Below are positions 51,075 through 60,104 of a stretch of 64,000 bases of DNA, one piece after another. How positions within the stretch are numbered: the stretch's first letter is position 1; each line of letters starts with the position of its first letter. The DNA lies in assembly GCA_963793465.1 (NCBI GenBank), contig CAWCAJ010000005.1, positions 682,001 through 746,000 of the forward strand, written 5' to 3'. Under the pieces are notes generated by a model, which saw only the letters and a program-made list of their open reading frames with translations, searched no databases and was not told the origin of the DNA. A program made the translations under genes and the position numbers. This DNA is from CAJQPP01 sp963793465. Its GTDB lineage: Bacteria; Planctomycetota; Planctomycetia; Pirellulales; Pirellulaceae.

Positions 51075-51356
51075 TCAATTCGAATCCCGCAAACCCGTTT
51101 GGCAGGGATTCCGACCTGGGCTCAAGTCGCAGAGACCGCAAAACGGGCAGACCTTGGGATTTTCGGGCAGCTCCTCGGGTTCATCGTCGGACCGGTAGGC
51201 GATGGTCTGACGCAGTCCGCAATCCAGGCATTTCAGTTCCCAGGAATTGATGGATAAGTTGTCGGCGGAGAAGAAATTGTATTTGCAGACCAGGTTGCAC
51301 TGGTCGCGTTCCGCATCATGCGGGCACTTGCCGTCGGCAGGTTTTTGAGGTCTCAA
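51075..51356 (-). CDS. Small zinc-ribbon-like protein
   Basis: A 93-residue protein with several Cys pairs: GKCPHD, RDQCNLVC, LKCLDCGLRQTIAYR and PKVCPFCGLCD. The last two pairs, about 27 residues apart, look like a zinc ribbon. NNF-type aromatic residues and an acidic loop lie between. No signal peptide. It may bind nucleic acid or protein. Not assigned to a named family. Confidence 0.6.
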   Translation of the reverse strand: MRPQKPADGKCPHDAERDQCNLVCKYNFFSADNLSINSWELKCLDCGLRQTIAYRSDDEPEELPENPKVCPFCGLCDLSPGRNPCQTGLRDSN

Positions 51357-51589
51357 GGCTGATTCCCGAATCAGGAGTTATCGAGGTCCCGCAACTTCAC
51401 GGTCCGGCAATTATATGAGAATCCTGATCGACTCATGAGATGGCTTATGAAAATACCGCAGGTTATTTACAATTCCAGCCACGCCACGGGCGGGCCAGAT
51501 TGGGATAGAGGCGATACGCCCGGGCCTTCATCCGTTCTTTCTGCCGACGTAGCGTTCTGTCGACCCATGGCTCAAGCCCCCGCAACATC

Positions 51590-53056
51590 ATGACCCCGGT
51601 CGCCATTAGCTTTGTCATCTACACCTTGGCGATTGCCGGGCTGGGGATTTATAGCGCCCGGTTTTCGCGTCGATCGGAGGCTGATTTTCTGCTGGCCGAT
51701 CGGGGACTGGGTGCCTGGGTGGCCGGCCTCTCAGCGGCTGCCTCCGCGGAAAGTGGCTGGGTCACACTGGGATTGGTGGGCTTTGCCTACAACACCGGCA
51801 TTGGCGCCTTTTGGGTCGTCCCGGGTACATTTCTGGCATTTCTGTTCAACTGGTTCGTGCTGGGTCCCAGAATCCGGCAAGCCTCGATCGATCAGGGGTC
51901 ACTGACGGTCGTGGACGTCATTGCGTTTCGGTATCCCCCGCGTTGGTCCTTCTGGATCCGCTTGATCGGAATTGTCATTGTGTTGTCCATGTTGACCGCC
52001 TACGTGGCCGCGCAACTGAACGCGGCCGGCAAGACCTTTCAAGGTACTTTCCAATGGCAATACCCGACCGGTGTGTTGCTGGGAACTGGAATCGTCTTGT
52101 TGTATACGTTGATCGGCGGATTTCGCGCCGTTTCCTGGACCGATGTGGTGCAATCGGTGTTCATGATTCTGGCCGTCACCGTGATCCCGTTGATCTTGAT
52201 CGAGAAAATCGGCGGATTCTCGGTCTGGTGGCAAAAATTGGCCGCCTTGGAAGGCGGCGACCAGTTGACCGATGTGTTGGCCGGCAAGTCCGGATATGCG
52301 CTGGTGGGTTTCCTGGCACTATGGCTGGGCATACCGCTGGGGAATTCGGGGCAACCGCACAGTCTGATCCGTTTGATGGCTGCCAAAGACGACCGAGCCA
52401 TCCAGCGGGGTGGTTGGATTTGCTCCATCTGGGTGATGGTATTATTCTCAGGCGCTATTTTGTTGGGGATCGTGGCCAAGGTCTATTACGGCGACATGAC
52501 CGATCCGGAAAATACACTGCCTCGCATCGCCACCGATGCCCAGGTGATCCCCGGCGTGTTGGGCGGTATGCTGCTGGCAGCCATCCTGGCGGCGATTTGT
52601 TCGACGGCCGATTCGCAATTGTTGGTTTCCGCCTCGGCGGTCAGCCATGACCTGCTGGAACGGATCTGCGGAGTCCGACCGTCCTTGCATTCCCGCCTGT
52701 GGATTGAGCGGGGGGCCTTGCTGGTGGTGGCGGCCGTGGCAACGTCCATCGCCCTGGGTGAAGTGCGTTCAGTGTTTACCTTTGTGCTGGATTACGGGTG
52801 GGCCGGACTGGGTGCCGGATTGGGGCCGGCCCTGATCCTGACACTGTTGTGGAAACGAACCACCGGACCGGCCGTCGTGACCGGGATGGTTGTGGGTTTG
52901 GCAACCGTGCTGATCTGGCAGCAGATTCCGGCTTGGAAGGCCGGATTTTATGTGCTGATTCCCGCGTTCTTCGGTTCCTTAATGGTCATCCTGGTGACCA
53001 GCCTGGTTTGGCCCCAGTCGACCACTGCGGAAGCATCGAAAGGGATGGGAAGATGA
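51590..53056 (+). CDS. Sodium:solute symporter (SSS family)
   Basis: Sodium-coupled uptake transporter. ATG 51590 starts about 13 hydrophobic segments. ADFLLADRGLGAWVAGLSAA, SGWVTLGLVGFAYNTGIGAF and LYTLIGGFRAVSWTDVVQSV resemble PutP (proline) symporters, and GGMLLAAILAAICSTADSQL is the conserved Na2-site segment. Length 488. Substrate is unknown; proline or another amino acid is plausible. Its stop overlaps the next start by four bases (ATGA). Confidence 0.93.
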   Translation: MTPVAISFVIYTLAIAGLGIYSARFSRRSEADFLLADRGLGAWVAGLSAAASAESGWVTLGLVGFAYNTGIGAFWVVPGTFLAFLFNWFVLGPRIRQASIDQGSLTVVDVIAFRYPPRWSFWIRLIGIVIVLSMLTAYVAAQLNAAGKTFQGTFQWQYPTGVLLGTGIVLLYTLIGGFRAVSWTDVVQSVFMILAVTVIPLILIEKIGGFSVWWQKLAALEGGDQLTDVLAGKSGYALVGFLALWLGIPLGNSGQPHSLIRLMAAKDDRAIQRGGWICSIWVMVLFSGAILLGIVAKVYYGDMTDPENTLPRIATDAQVIPGVLGGMLLAAILAAICSTADSQLLVSASAVSHDLLERICGVRPSLHSRLWIERGALLVVAAVATSIALGEVRSVFTFVLDYGWAGLGAGLGPALILTLLWKRTTGPAVVTGMVVGLATVLIWQQIPAWKAGFYVLIPAFFGSLMVILVTSLVWPQSTTAEASKGMGR

Positions 53057-54072
53057 ATCGACCGGCTTCCTTGCAAATTGGGTTGGGTTGGGCTTTTCTT
53101 TTGGGGAGTATGCTGATCATGCCCACACTTCAAGGGCAAGAGCCACCGATCGTTATCGCGCATCGGGGTGCCAGTGGTTATCTGCCGGAACATACTTTGC
53201 CGGGTGTCACCATGGCCCACGCCCAGGGTGCGGAATACATCGAGCAGGATGTGGTGCTGACCCGGGACGACGTGCCAATCGTACTGCATGATATTTACCT
53301 GGAAGCGGTCACGGATGTGGCACAAGTCTTCCCCGGGCGTGCCCGCCAAGACGGAAGATACCACGTATTGGATTTTACACTGCAGGAGATTCAGCAATTG
53401 CGAGTTTCCGAACGTAGGGACTTGAAAACCGGTGCAGCCGTATTTCCCGATCGCTTTCCCATGTTTCGGTCCACGTTTCGTATTCCTACCCTGCATGAAG
53501 AGATCGAGTTGATTCAGGGGTTAAACAGGAGCACCGGGCGGCCGGCAGGAATCTATGTGGAAATCAAGCAACCCCGAGTGCATCGCCGGGCCGGTAAGGA
53601 CATCAGCCAGATCGTACTGCAGCAACTGCATCAGGCAGGCTATCGGGATCAACATGACCTGGTCTTTGTGCAGTGTTTCGATGCGTTGGAGACACGCCGT
53701 ATGCGTGAAGAGCTGGGAACCAGGCTGCGACTGGTTCAATTGATGGGAGATGGTGAAGAGGATGCCGAGTTTCGGACAGCGGCTGGTTTAAGATCCATCG
53801 CCGAATACGCCAATGCCATTGGTCCCGACCTGGATTGTGTTTTAAAGAGAGATGAAGAGAGTGGCAGCGGGCGACCCACTGCTCTGGTGACCATGGCCCA
53901 TGCGGAAAACTTGCTGGTGCATCCCTATACCGTTCGGACGGATGCCCTGCCATCGGGATTGGCAAGTTCGCTTAACGAACTGGTGCAACAGTTGGTGGAT
54001 GCCCGGGTAGACGGGATGTTTGCTGACTTTCCCGATCAGACTCGGCAAGCCATTCAGCAAGCCACACGCTAA
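53053..54072 (+). CDS. Exported glycerophosphodiester phosphodiesterase
   Basis: Cleaves glycerophosphodiesters to glycerol 3-phosphate and an alcohol. ATG 53053 begins a signal peptide (GLGWAFLLGSMLIMPTLQ). The GDPD core is VIAHRGASGYLPEHTLPGVT, then EYIEQDVVLTRDDVPIVLHD and YVEIKQPRVHRRAG, with the His, Glu and Asp of the catalytic site present. It ends VDGMFADFPDQTRQAIQ. This resembles GlpQ. The four-base overlap with the symporter gene indicates coupling; the pair may salvage and import a product. Confidence 0.92.
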   Translation: MNRPASLQIGLGWAFLLGSMLIMPTLQGQEPPIVIAHRGASGYLPEHTLPGVTMAHAQGAEYIEQDVVLTRDDVPIVLHDIYLEAVTDVAQVFPGRARQDGRYHVLDFTLQEIQQLRVSERRDLKTGAAVFPDRFPMFRSTFRIPTLHEEIELIQGLNRSTGRPAGIYVEIKQPRVHRRAGKDISQIVLQQLHQAGYRDQHDLVFVQCFDALETRRMREELGTRLRLVQLMGDGEEDAEFRTAAGLRSIAEYANAIGPDLDCVLKRDEESGSGRPTALVTMAHAENLLVHPYTVRTDALPSGLASSLNELVQQLVDARVDGMFADFPDQTRQAIQQATR

Positions 54073-54118
54073 ACGTCAGGGCTGGATACTGGTGATCGCT
54101 GGACCAGAGTGACCGACT

Positions 54119-54613
54119 CTACGATTTCCGCTTTAGCAAACGCGTGATCGTTCGATCCAATTGGTTGGCAAATGCCTGCACGTGTTTGTTGTTCAGCGGT
54201 CGCGGACCCGAGGTGTCAATTCCCGCCGAACGCAGGTGGTCGTTCAAGTCACGCGCTGCCAATCGCGAATGCACCGAGCGGTCGTCATATAGCTCACCAC
54301 GCGTCCCAATCGCCGTGCCCCCCTTGTTAACCACTCGCGCTGCCAGAGGGATGTCATCGCAAACCACCAGATCTCCCACCTGCAGCAACTCGACGATTTG
54401 GTGGTCGGCGGCGTCGGCACCATGTTTCACGATCAGCGTCTCAATGAAAGGGGATTCGGGAATTCGCATTCCGCCGTTGGCTACCAACACGGTCTTGATC
54501 TCGAGCCGTTGGGCTGTGCGAAACAGGATCTCCTTGATGGCCATGGGGCAAGCGTCGGCGTCGACGAAAATCGTGGGAGCATTCCTGTTCAAAATATTTG
54601 CTCGGTTTGGCAA
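54119..54613 (-). CDS. YaiI/YqxD family (DUF188) protein
   Basis: TIFVDADACPMAIKEILFRT, then ANGGMRIPESPFIETLIV, DLVVCDDIPLAARVVNKGG and GTRGELYDDRSVHSRLAARD follow the family end to end. It is a PIN-like fold of unknown activity. Length 164, close to the normal 150-160. It is convergent with the preceding gene. Confidence 0.93.
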   Translation of the reverse strand: MPNRANILNRNAPTIFVDADACPMAIKEILFRTAQRLEIKTVLVANGGMRIPESPFIETLIVKHGADAADHQIVELLQVGDLVVCDDIPLAARVVNKGGTAIGTRGELYDDRSVHSRLAARDLNDHLRSAGIDTSGPRPLNNKHVQAFANQLDRTITRLLKRKS

Positions 54614-54968
54614 GGCGGCGCGATTTGCGGGAAGGTGGGACTGGGCAAAACGGCGGGCGGGAAAGTCAAAGTATTGATGGGAATGATTAGGAAGCCAAGT
54701 CAGGCAACTGGAAAAAAAGCAGAGTGCTGATTTTGGGACTCAACCGCCAAATCCGACCACGCCATCGACCGCCCCAGCATCGAGTCGATCCCATGCAACG
54801 GTTGCTTCAGCCGCGTCGCTCAGGGGGACAAGGACCGGCCGACGCCTGAGTGCCAAAAGCATTTTAAGCGTACGTCTTTTCTTAATGCCGGAGCAAATTC
54901 TCAACCGAACCGCGACGAGTGCTGGTTCATTTGAAAACGCCCGGCATGGCGGTTCCGGTACATGGCCG
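54614..54968. other. Intergenic region, no gene seen
   Basis: About 350 bases between two minus-strand genes. A minus frame at 54740-55039 has no ribosome binding site or family pattern and overlaps the VOC gene end. Confidence 0.45.
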
Positions 54969-55754
54969 TTACGGGCCGGCCTGCAGAGCAAGGTAGACGC
55001 CGATTGGATCGCGAACAATGGCGTATTTTGCCTCGGCATATTCCCTGATCACTTCGCCACCGCCCTCGCTAACCCGTCGTAGACTTTCAACCAGGTCGTC
55101 GACAGGCAGGTGAATCAGCCAAACCGAGGGGATATCCTCGTCGTCACTGCGATCCTGCCAGATTGCTGCGGCGGCGATTTCATGGTCTCTCTGCATCTCA
55201 AAGCCTGCGAACCGCCCCGCGCCCTTCTCCTTCTCAATGGATTTGGCATTCCATCCCACGACGCGTTGATAAAAGTCCCGACTTGCCGCAGCGTTGGGGA
55301 CCCACAATGAAAGCCAGGAGATGCAACCGAGGCGTTCATTCTGGCCTGAGGAATCTGATTCGCGGGCCACATCTGATTCGCAGGCCACAATTGGGATAAT
55401 ACCGAAAGCCGCCCCAACCGGGTCGCTGAGCACCGCCCATTGGCATTGTCCATCATCGGCTTTGGAGTGCACAAGTTCTTTGCCACCCATGTGAATGGCT
55501 TCTGTAACGCTGGCGGCTACATCCCTGACCTGAAAGTGGGGCATCCATTGCAGCGGCAGATTTTCATATTCGGGAGTGCGAACCCCGAGGCCAATGACCG
55601 GTGTCCCCAGGTTGTTCATCAAATCCTCTCGCCAGAGTGGGGAGTCACCCGTCGTGAGGATTGCCGAGTAGAAGGTGAGTTCGCGCTCGTGTTCGGGTAC
55701 CGCAATGTCGGCGCTCAGGACACCACCAACGCCATAGTCAAATGTTTTTCGCAT
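54969..55754 (-). CDS. Two-domain VOC (glyoxalase/dioxygenase superfamily) protein
   Basis: Two glyoxalase-like modules, about residues 1-125 (GGVLSADIAVPEHERELTFY, then PHFQVRDVAASVTEAIHMGG) and 140-258 (GCISWLSLWVPNAAASRDFY, then IHLPVDDLVESLRRVSEGGG). The end is AIVRDPIGVYLALQAGP. Such proteins range from enzymes to resistance or binding proteins, and the metal ligands are not fully clear. ATG 55754 is the natural start. It precedes accessory-looking DNA and may be recently acquired. Confidence 0.85.
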   Translation of the reverse strand: MRKTFDYGVGGVLSADIAVPEHERELTFYSAILTTGDSPLWREDLMNNLGTPVIGLGVRTPEYENLPLQWMPHFQVRDVAASVTEAIHMGGKELVHSKADDGQCQWAVLSDPVGAAFGIIPIVACESDVARESDSSGQNERLGCISWLSLWVPNAAASRDFYQRVVGWNAKSIEKEKGAGRFAGFEMQRDHEIAAAAIWQDRSDDEDIPSVWLIHLPVDDLVESLRRVSEGGGEVIREYAEAKYAIVRDPIGVYLALQAGP

Positions 55755-55884
55755 GGTTTCCCCTGCGGCAGCTCAGGAGGTCAATGGGTCATTCAGGACT
55801 GGACTCGGCAACAACAAGCTCGGCGAACTAGCGTCCGCGGCGTTCCGCGTGTATGGCATGTCACGTTGACGTTGGGTTTCGGGT

Positions 55885-56229
55885 TCAAAGCTGCCAAAGT
55901 CCTGCTTCAATTCCGCCTTGAAAATAGATGGCACATGTGCCATGACCGGGGATCTCCATGGGAGGCACAGCAATCTCGGCCCCTGAATTCTTCGCAGCAG
56001 CAACTGCGGCCTCGATGTCTTCGACAAGCATGTACGCTCTGGTGACTGATTTTTCCCCTTCATGCATCGGAGCGCGAATGCCCATGACTCCACCATCTGC
56101 CATGGGGGCTGTACGAGCACCTCCCAAACTTTGGTCGGCGTCGCCGAATGAAGTACCGTGTATCCCTGCGTAAAGCTCACATGTAGCGTCTACATCCTTC
56201 GTTACGATTTCGAGGTAATGAACTCGCAT
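55885..56229 (-). CDS. Single-domain VOC family protein
   Basis: A 114-residue glyoxalase-like protein: MRVHYLEIVTKDVDATCELY, VMGIRAPMHEGEKSVTRAYM and VAAAKNSGAEIAVPPMEIPG, ending GIEAGLWQL. This matches the common small VOC family. Together with the two-domain gene 130 bases downstream it forms a probable operon. Function unknown. Confidence 0.87.
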   Translation of the reverse strand: MRVHYLEIVTKDVDATCELYAGIHGTSFGDADQSLGGARTAPMADGGVMGIRAPMHEGEKSVTRAYMLVEDIEAAVAAAKNSGAEIAVPPMEIPGHGTCAIYFQGGIEAGLWQL

Positions 56230-57239
56230 AATTCCTCCGGTGTTGGCATCGCCTGTGTTCTCGGTCGTGGTACCGTCGTGTACTGGGTCAACCTGGCCCG
56301 TTGCAGCGTATTCGTCACGTGTGCATCCAAGAGTTGGGCAAAGCTGTCACGCAGACCGCCGCCAAGGTTAGGGCATCTCTCCGCGTGATTGAACGATCCG
56401 TTTTGGTCATGGCTGGTGGTCACAGAACGATTTGATAGCTGGGACAGATGTTGATCTTCCATGGGTCAGACCGGGCAAGCCGTCCAAACATGCAAAGCCT
56501 GATGCTGACTCACCGCCTTCATCGTACTCGTACACAGCAAAGCGGCATTCGAGCTCGATTTTGGCATGGTAATCGGTCCCGGACTCAGCCGCAACATATG
56601 GCTGAGTCTGGTTGGTACTGGTTCAGCGTGAAATGGTATTTTGAAGGATCGAAATCAATCCTTGGGTTTTAGTTTTTTTGAACCGCTGCTTTGCGTTTCA
56701 CCAACATAGGCAGCACGAAAATCGTGCTTCTCTGTCATCGCAAAAAAGGGGCGGCCGCAAAAAAGTGGCACCAAGCGCAAAAAAGGGGCCACCCAAATTA
56801 AGGACGCAAAGGCCGCAAAAAAAGGGCCACCCAAATTTAAGGACGCAAAAAAAGGGCAACCCACAAAAAAAGAGCCACCCAAATCTAAAGGAAGTTTGAC
56901 GTGGATTCAGTTGCCCATCTTGATTGGATCGGCGCGAATTACCACTGGTTGCGGACGTCGCTATTGGTCCACAAGGCGTTAATGGCGATCGACACCCGTC
57001 CTTTGGCATGGCAAAGCATGCGGATCGCCCACCGTTTTCCGCTCCGCAACACTACCGCGATCGCCAAGAGTGTCAATTTGGATTCGCTGGCGGTCAGGCC
57101 TCGTGCAACAGCGCCGCCCGCCGCCCGTATCCAGTTCTGACCACGGCGTTTGGCTTCGGCGGCGACGGCCAGGGGACCCCCGGCCACTCCTTTGAACAGC
57201 CGACTGGAAAAGTTGGGGACATCCAAACTCTGGCGGGTT
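56230..57239. other. Gene-poor region with A/G-rich and other repeats
   Basis: No gene is supported. At 56740-56885 a degenerate tandem repeat contains aaaaaaagggccacccaaat and aaggacgc units, of about 30 bases and imperfect. Near 56586-56610 ctcagcc and ggctgag form a short hairpin. The 56.9-57.2 kb stretch is GC-rich without a supported frame. The repeated unit at 57214 begins here. Confidence 0.5.
56740..56885. repeat. Degenerate purine-rich tandem repeat
   Basis: About five imperfect copies of a unit with a long A run followed by gggccacccaaat and aaggacgc. Copies differ in A-run length. The long A runs are sequencing-sensitive and could vary in the cell. Confidence 0.65.
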
Positions 57240-57309
57240 CTACGCCACTAGGCAAATTTGGGGACATCCAAACTCTGGCGTGTTCAAACTCTGGCGTGTT
57301 CTACGCCAC
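57214..57309. repeat. Direct repeat with ggggacatccaaactctggcg units
   Basis: The segment ggggacatccaaactctggc at 57214 recurs at about 57260. A further partial copy, caaactctggcgtgttctacg, follows at once. Each full copy ends near ctacgccac. It lies at the 3' end of a run of small minus-strand genes and may have truncated the last of them. Confidence 0.7.
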
Positions 57310-57470
57310 GGGGCGGTCACTGATGTGATTTGGCTAGTTTCTGCTTTGACATTTATTTTTCGCTCCTCCTGCTGCACGACAAACTCGGGCACAAGCCTAA
57401 ACTCCCTCGCCGTGCCCACCTCTCCGAATAGGTCTTCCGCCGAGTCAAATATGGCGACGAAAACAACCAT
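57240..57470 (-). CDS. Small protein, probably 3' truncated by a repeat
   Basis: The first 48 residues (MVVFVAIFDSAEDLFGEVGT, then EFVVQQEERKINVKAETSQI) look like real coding sequence. The remainder is translated repeat DNA. The start is 18 bases after the preceding gene's stop on the same strand. No family is recognised. It is the last of a series of small genes. Confidence 0.4.
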   Translation of the reverse strand: MVVFVAIFDSAEDLFGEVGTAREFRLVPEFVVQQEERKINVKAETSQITSVTAPWRRTRQSLNTPEFGCPQICLVA

Positions 57471-57488
57471 TTCGCTTTCTGTTTGTGA

Positions 57489-58050
57489 CTACAGAATCAA
57501 CTGACTGCCTGCCTTGTTAATGAGAGATGACATGACCGCTGTCTTGGCCATTGCCAAAGTTTGGGGCCGTGAATTCGGAGGTGTAGTGGCTGGCTCATTC
57601 TTGTTTTCGTGAGACCAGCGGTCGATCCACCAACCAGCGGAAACTCTCCAAGAATGCGGAGAATACACTTCATTTGCAAATGGCGTATCAATTCCAAATT
57701 TCCGCCGAGTGCTTTCTATCTGTTCCCCTCGATATCTCTTCGGTGCTCCAAGGATCCGAGAATTTCCTGGGGAACCCAAGAATCTGAAAGTCCACAAATT
57801 CGGGCGCCGCATAGCAAGCTACATCGGACTGGTCAGACAGTCTTTTCCAAACCCGCTGAAATCTATGCCTATCGTTTAGTCTTTTTGACGGGGCTGCTTC
57901 CCATCTTTCTGCAGCGTCCCTTAACACACTAATGAAATTGACCCCACCGACATATCCGCTCAGCAGAGCACCCCACGGAGGGTGCGTGCTCGTCAAATCT
58001 ATACAGCTTTCTTGAAGTGTTGCATTGGCTTTCTTAAGGGACGATAACAT
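57489..58050 (-). CDS. Small hypothetical protein with a frameshift
   Basis: From ATG 58050, which overlaps the end of the preceding gene, the frame reads MLSSLKKANATLQESCIDLT, then VGGVNFISVLRDAAERWEAA and so on to a TGA near 57690. Removing one base around 57690-57696 continues into IDTPFANEVYSPHSWRVSAG and WWIDRWSHENKNEP, ending at TAG 57489. The joined protein would have about 187 residues. Both parts look coding, so a one-base error or mutation is likely. No family is recognised. Confidence 0.4.
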
Positions 58051-58296
58051 ACCGCGAACCGCGGGACTCGACAATCAAACGATCCGGCTTGATTTCGGAA
58101 AAAACCCAATTGGCTTGATTCTTCCAATTCTCGTCAACATCCCGATTTCGGAGAATGCCAACAGTCTGCCTGCCAACGCTAAATGCAGCATTGGCGTTTT
58201 AATAATTTCCCCTACAGTCTTGTAATCGCTGATACTTACCAGGACATGGTCATTTAAATTGAGCAGTCGCTCTTGGGCCGGCGATTGCGACTCCAA
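58034..58296 (-). CDS. Small hypothetical protein with a frameshift in an A run
   Basis: Starts MESQSPAQERLLNLNDHVLV, then SISDYKTVGEIIK. Adding one A to the aaaa at about 58193 gives NANAAFSVGRQTVGILRNRD and then ANWVFSEIKPDRLIVESRGS up to TAA 58034. The uncorrected frame ends at 58075. The corrected protein has about 87 residues. No family is recognised. Confidence 0.42.
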
Positions 58297-58308
58297 GCTC
58301 GCCCACCC

Positions 58309-58521
58309 TCAAGATTTCGGGGGTTCAGTCTTTTCGTTAGTGCTGATTTTAAGCGAACCACTCAAAACCCATTCTGCATGTTCGGCATCTGCACCCGTTC
58401 CGCTGGGAACTTGAATGTGCATGTCATCGAAGCCATAAGTTATTTCGGCATTGGTGCCAGTGAGACGATCGTAAAGTCCGATGGCAAGATCGGGCCAGTT
58501 CTTAGTGTGTTCAGCTTTCAT
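58309..58521 (-). CDS. Small conserved-looking protein
   Basis: A 70-residue protein: MKAEHTKNWPDLAIGLYDRL, then NAEITYGFDDMHIQVPSGTG, then EHAEWVLSGSLKISTNEKTE. It has the look of a folded small protein with a helix and beta strands. I cannot name a family. It lies between the two-gene membrane pair and the frameshifted small genes on the same strand. Confidence 0.55.
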   Translation of the reverse strand: MKAEHTKNWPDLAIGLYDRLTGTNAEITYGFDDMHIQVPSGTGADAEHAEWVLSGSLKISTNEKTEPPKS

Positions 58522-58601
58522 TGTGGTTCTTTCAAATTAGAATTCAAAAAAAACGGCTCAAGGCCTTTCTGTTCGCAAGTCAACCTGCGATATCAACTTC
58601 C

Positions 58602-58754
58602 TCATCTTCCAACAATCGTCTTCTCGACTTCGGTCAAATCTTCGATACGACTTAGTGCGGGATCAGAGGCCTCTTGAAGGCCAACCAACAGTGCGGCGGC
58701 CAGGGTCAATCCACTTACAAACAAACCAACGATAAAAATTACTAAAGTGCTCAT
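58602..58754 (-). CDS. 50-residue small membrane protein
   Basis: MSTLVIFIVGLFVSGLTLAA starts one hydrophobic helix, followed by ALLVGLQE and a polar tail with SRIEDLTEVEKTIVGR. The ATG at 58754 overlaps the TGA of the preceding gene as ATGA. This coupling and the clean helix support a real gene. Function unknown. Confidence 0.6.
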   Translation of the reverse strand: MSTLVIFIVGLFVSGLTLAAALLVGLQEASDPALSRIEDLTEVEKTIVGR

Positions 58755-58939
58755 TGCGATCCGCCTCTACCGGTCAGCATCAAGCATCCAAAAGCCAGAA
58801 TCGACGGGACCCAAAGACCAACAAAGACGCCCTCTTCCCGTTGACCACTAAACCAGAGTGAAATCGAAAACAAGAACGACACGAAGGCTGCAAAGATGAA
58901 AATGAATTTACCAAGCTGTTTTTTGTTCACTGCTAACAC
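58751..58939 (-). CDS. 62-residue small membrane protein
   Basis: Starts MLAVNKKQLGKFIFIFAAFV and has two hydrophobic segments, KFIFIFAAFVSFLFSISLWF and VFVGLWVPSILAFGCLMLTG, with a short polar loop. The stop overlaps the next start. The pair resembles small membrane-protein pairs I have seen in planctomycetes, but I cannot assign a function. Confidence 0.6.
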   Translation of the reverse strand: MLAVNKKQLGKFIFIFAAFVSFLFSISLWFSGQREEGVFVGLWVPSILAFGCLMLTGRGGSQ

Positions 58940-59022
58940 CGTTTCTTGATTAGGCGATACTAAGGATCCGACGCAATCAAAATTGTCTAGGGAAGCGAGG
59001 CTCCGCCCGTTATTGTCTAGCC

Positions 59023-59249
59023 CTAGGTCGCTTCGATCGCATCGAGTTGCTTACGAAGCTTATCTGCTCCAGCTTTAGCTGCTTTCTCATAACTTTCGTA
59101 TGCGAGAGTCGATAGGATTCATCCAATAATTTTTTATACGTCTTTTCAAACTTTTCTTTTTTGTTAGCCGACCCAAAAATTTGTGATTGCAGTGGAACCC
59201 CATTTTCGGACCACCGGCTTAGATAAAGAAGAGCGTCTTGATCGATCAA
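59023..59249 (-). pseudogene. Small charged protein, frameshifted
   Basis: The first part MIDQDALLYLSRWSENGVPL to YKKLLDESYRLS and a second part in another frame, AYESYEKAAKAGADKLRKQL, then DAIEAT and TAG 59023, join if one base is changed near 59105. The joined protein would have about 75 residues, mostly helical and charged. No family is recognised. The join is an inference. Confidence 0.35.
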
Positions 59250-59288
59250 GCTATAACCGATTTGAACCCGTTTTTTCCGGAAGCCAGT

Positions 59289-59808
59289 ATGTCACGGAAA
59301 CGACGCAACTTCAGTCCTTCTTTAAGGCGAAAGTAGCCTTAGAGTCAATTCAAGGTCTTCGGACCATCCGCGAATTGGCTCAAAAACACAAACTTCATCC
59401 GACTCATATCAATCTTTGGAAAAAGCTGTTGTTGGATGGTGCAGAAACAGTCTTTGAAAACGGTAGTCGGCGTTGAGCCAGAGCCGTCCGAAAATCTTCA
59501 ACACCGATCAGGGATCGCAGTTTACCAATCGTGAAATTACCGGCCTGTTGAAGTCACAGGATGTGGCGATCAGCTTGGATGGCAAAGGCCGCGCGATTGA
59601 CAATGTGATGATCGAAAGACTTTGGCGAACTGTGAAATATGAAGAGGTCAATCTCAAGCAAGACAGCAGCGGATCCGATTGTTATCAAGGGCTCGATTCG
59701 TACCTGGATTATTACGATCACCAACGGCGACATCAGTCCTTAGCACGCAAAACACCCTGGAAAGCCTACCGTCCCAACCGAGCAAATCGCCTGCAGCTCA
59801 CTATCTAA
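59289..59808 (+). mobile_element. IS3-family relic with internal deletion
   Basis: ATG 59289 starts an OrfA (MSRKRRNFSPS) that shifts frame near 59322 and continues FKAKVALESIQGLRTIRELA, then HKLHPTHINLWKKLLLDGAE. At 59473 it joins directly to the C-terminal half of OrfB: KIFNTDQGSQFTNREITGLL (second Asp), GRAIDNVMIERLWRTVKYEE (Glu) and LDYYDHQRRHQSLARKTPW. The N-terminal OrfB part is deleted, so the element cannot move by itself. Confidence 0.88.
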
Positions 59809-60104
59809 GATTTGCCCGCTGGTGGTCCAATAATTTGGGTCCCCTGCAGACCTCCTGTGCATTTTCGACAGCTTCGCGTTGCGTGCCGCGTAAGACCGGA
59901 GAAATCTAGGAGGCATAACCGCAAACAAGCGGATAGGAGCTTTATTCGCGAAACTAGCCCCCACGGCAGATTCTCCTCACGCCGATTCCGGTCGGCCGGA
60001 TCCACAGGCGATAGGCAGTTGCCAAGCAGTTCTTGCTGCGGTTATCTCGGCTACAGCTTCCGCCGGAAGATGCACAAAACGAACCATCAGCTTGAGAACT
60101 CAAA
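59809..60104. other. Spacer after the IS3 relic
   Basis: About 300 bases without a gene. Contains gtaagaccggagaaatctag and a few short frames. The 3' end of the IS should lie in the first part, but I cannot place its terminal repeat. Confidence 0.4.

Noticed and set aside
52798..53052. Upstream extension of the GDPD gene
   Set aside because: The frame is open but overlaps the symporter; the signal peptide begins at ATG 53053 with the usual ATGA overlap.
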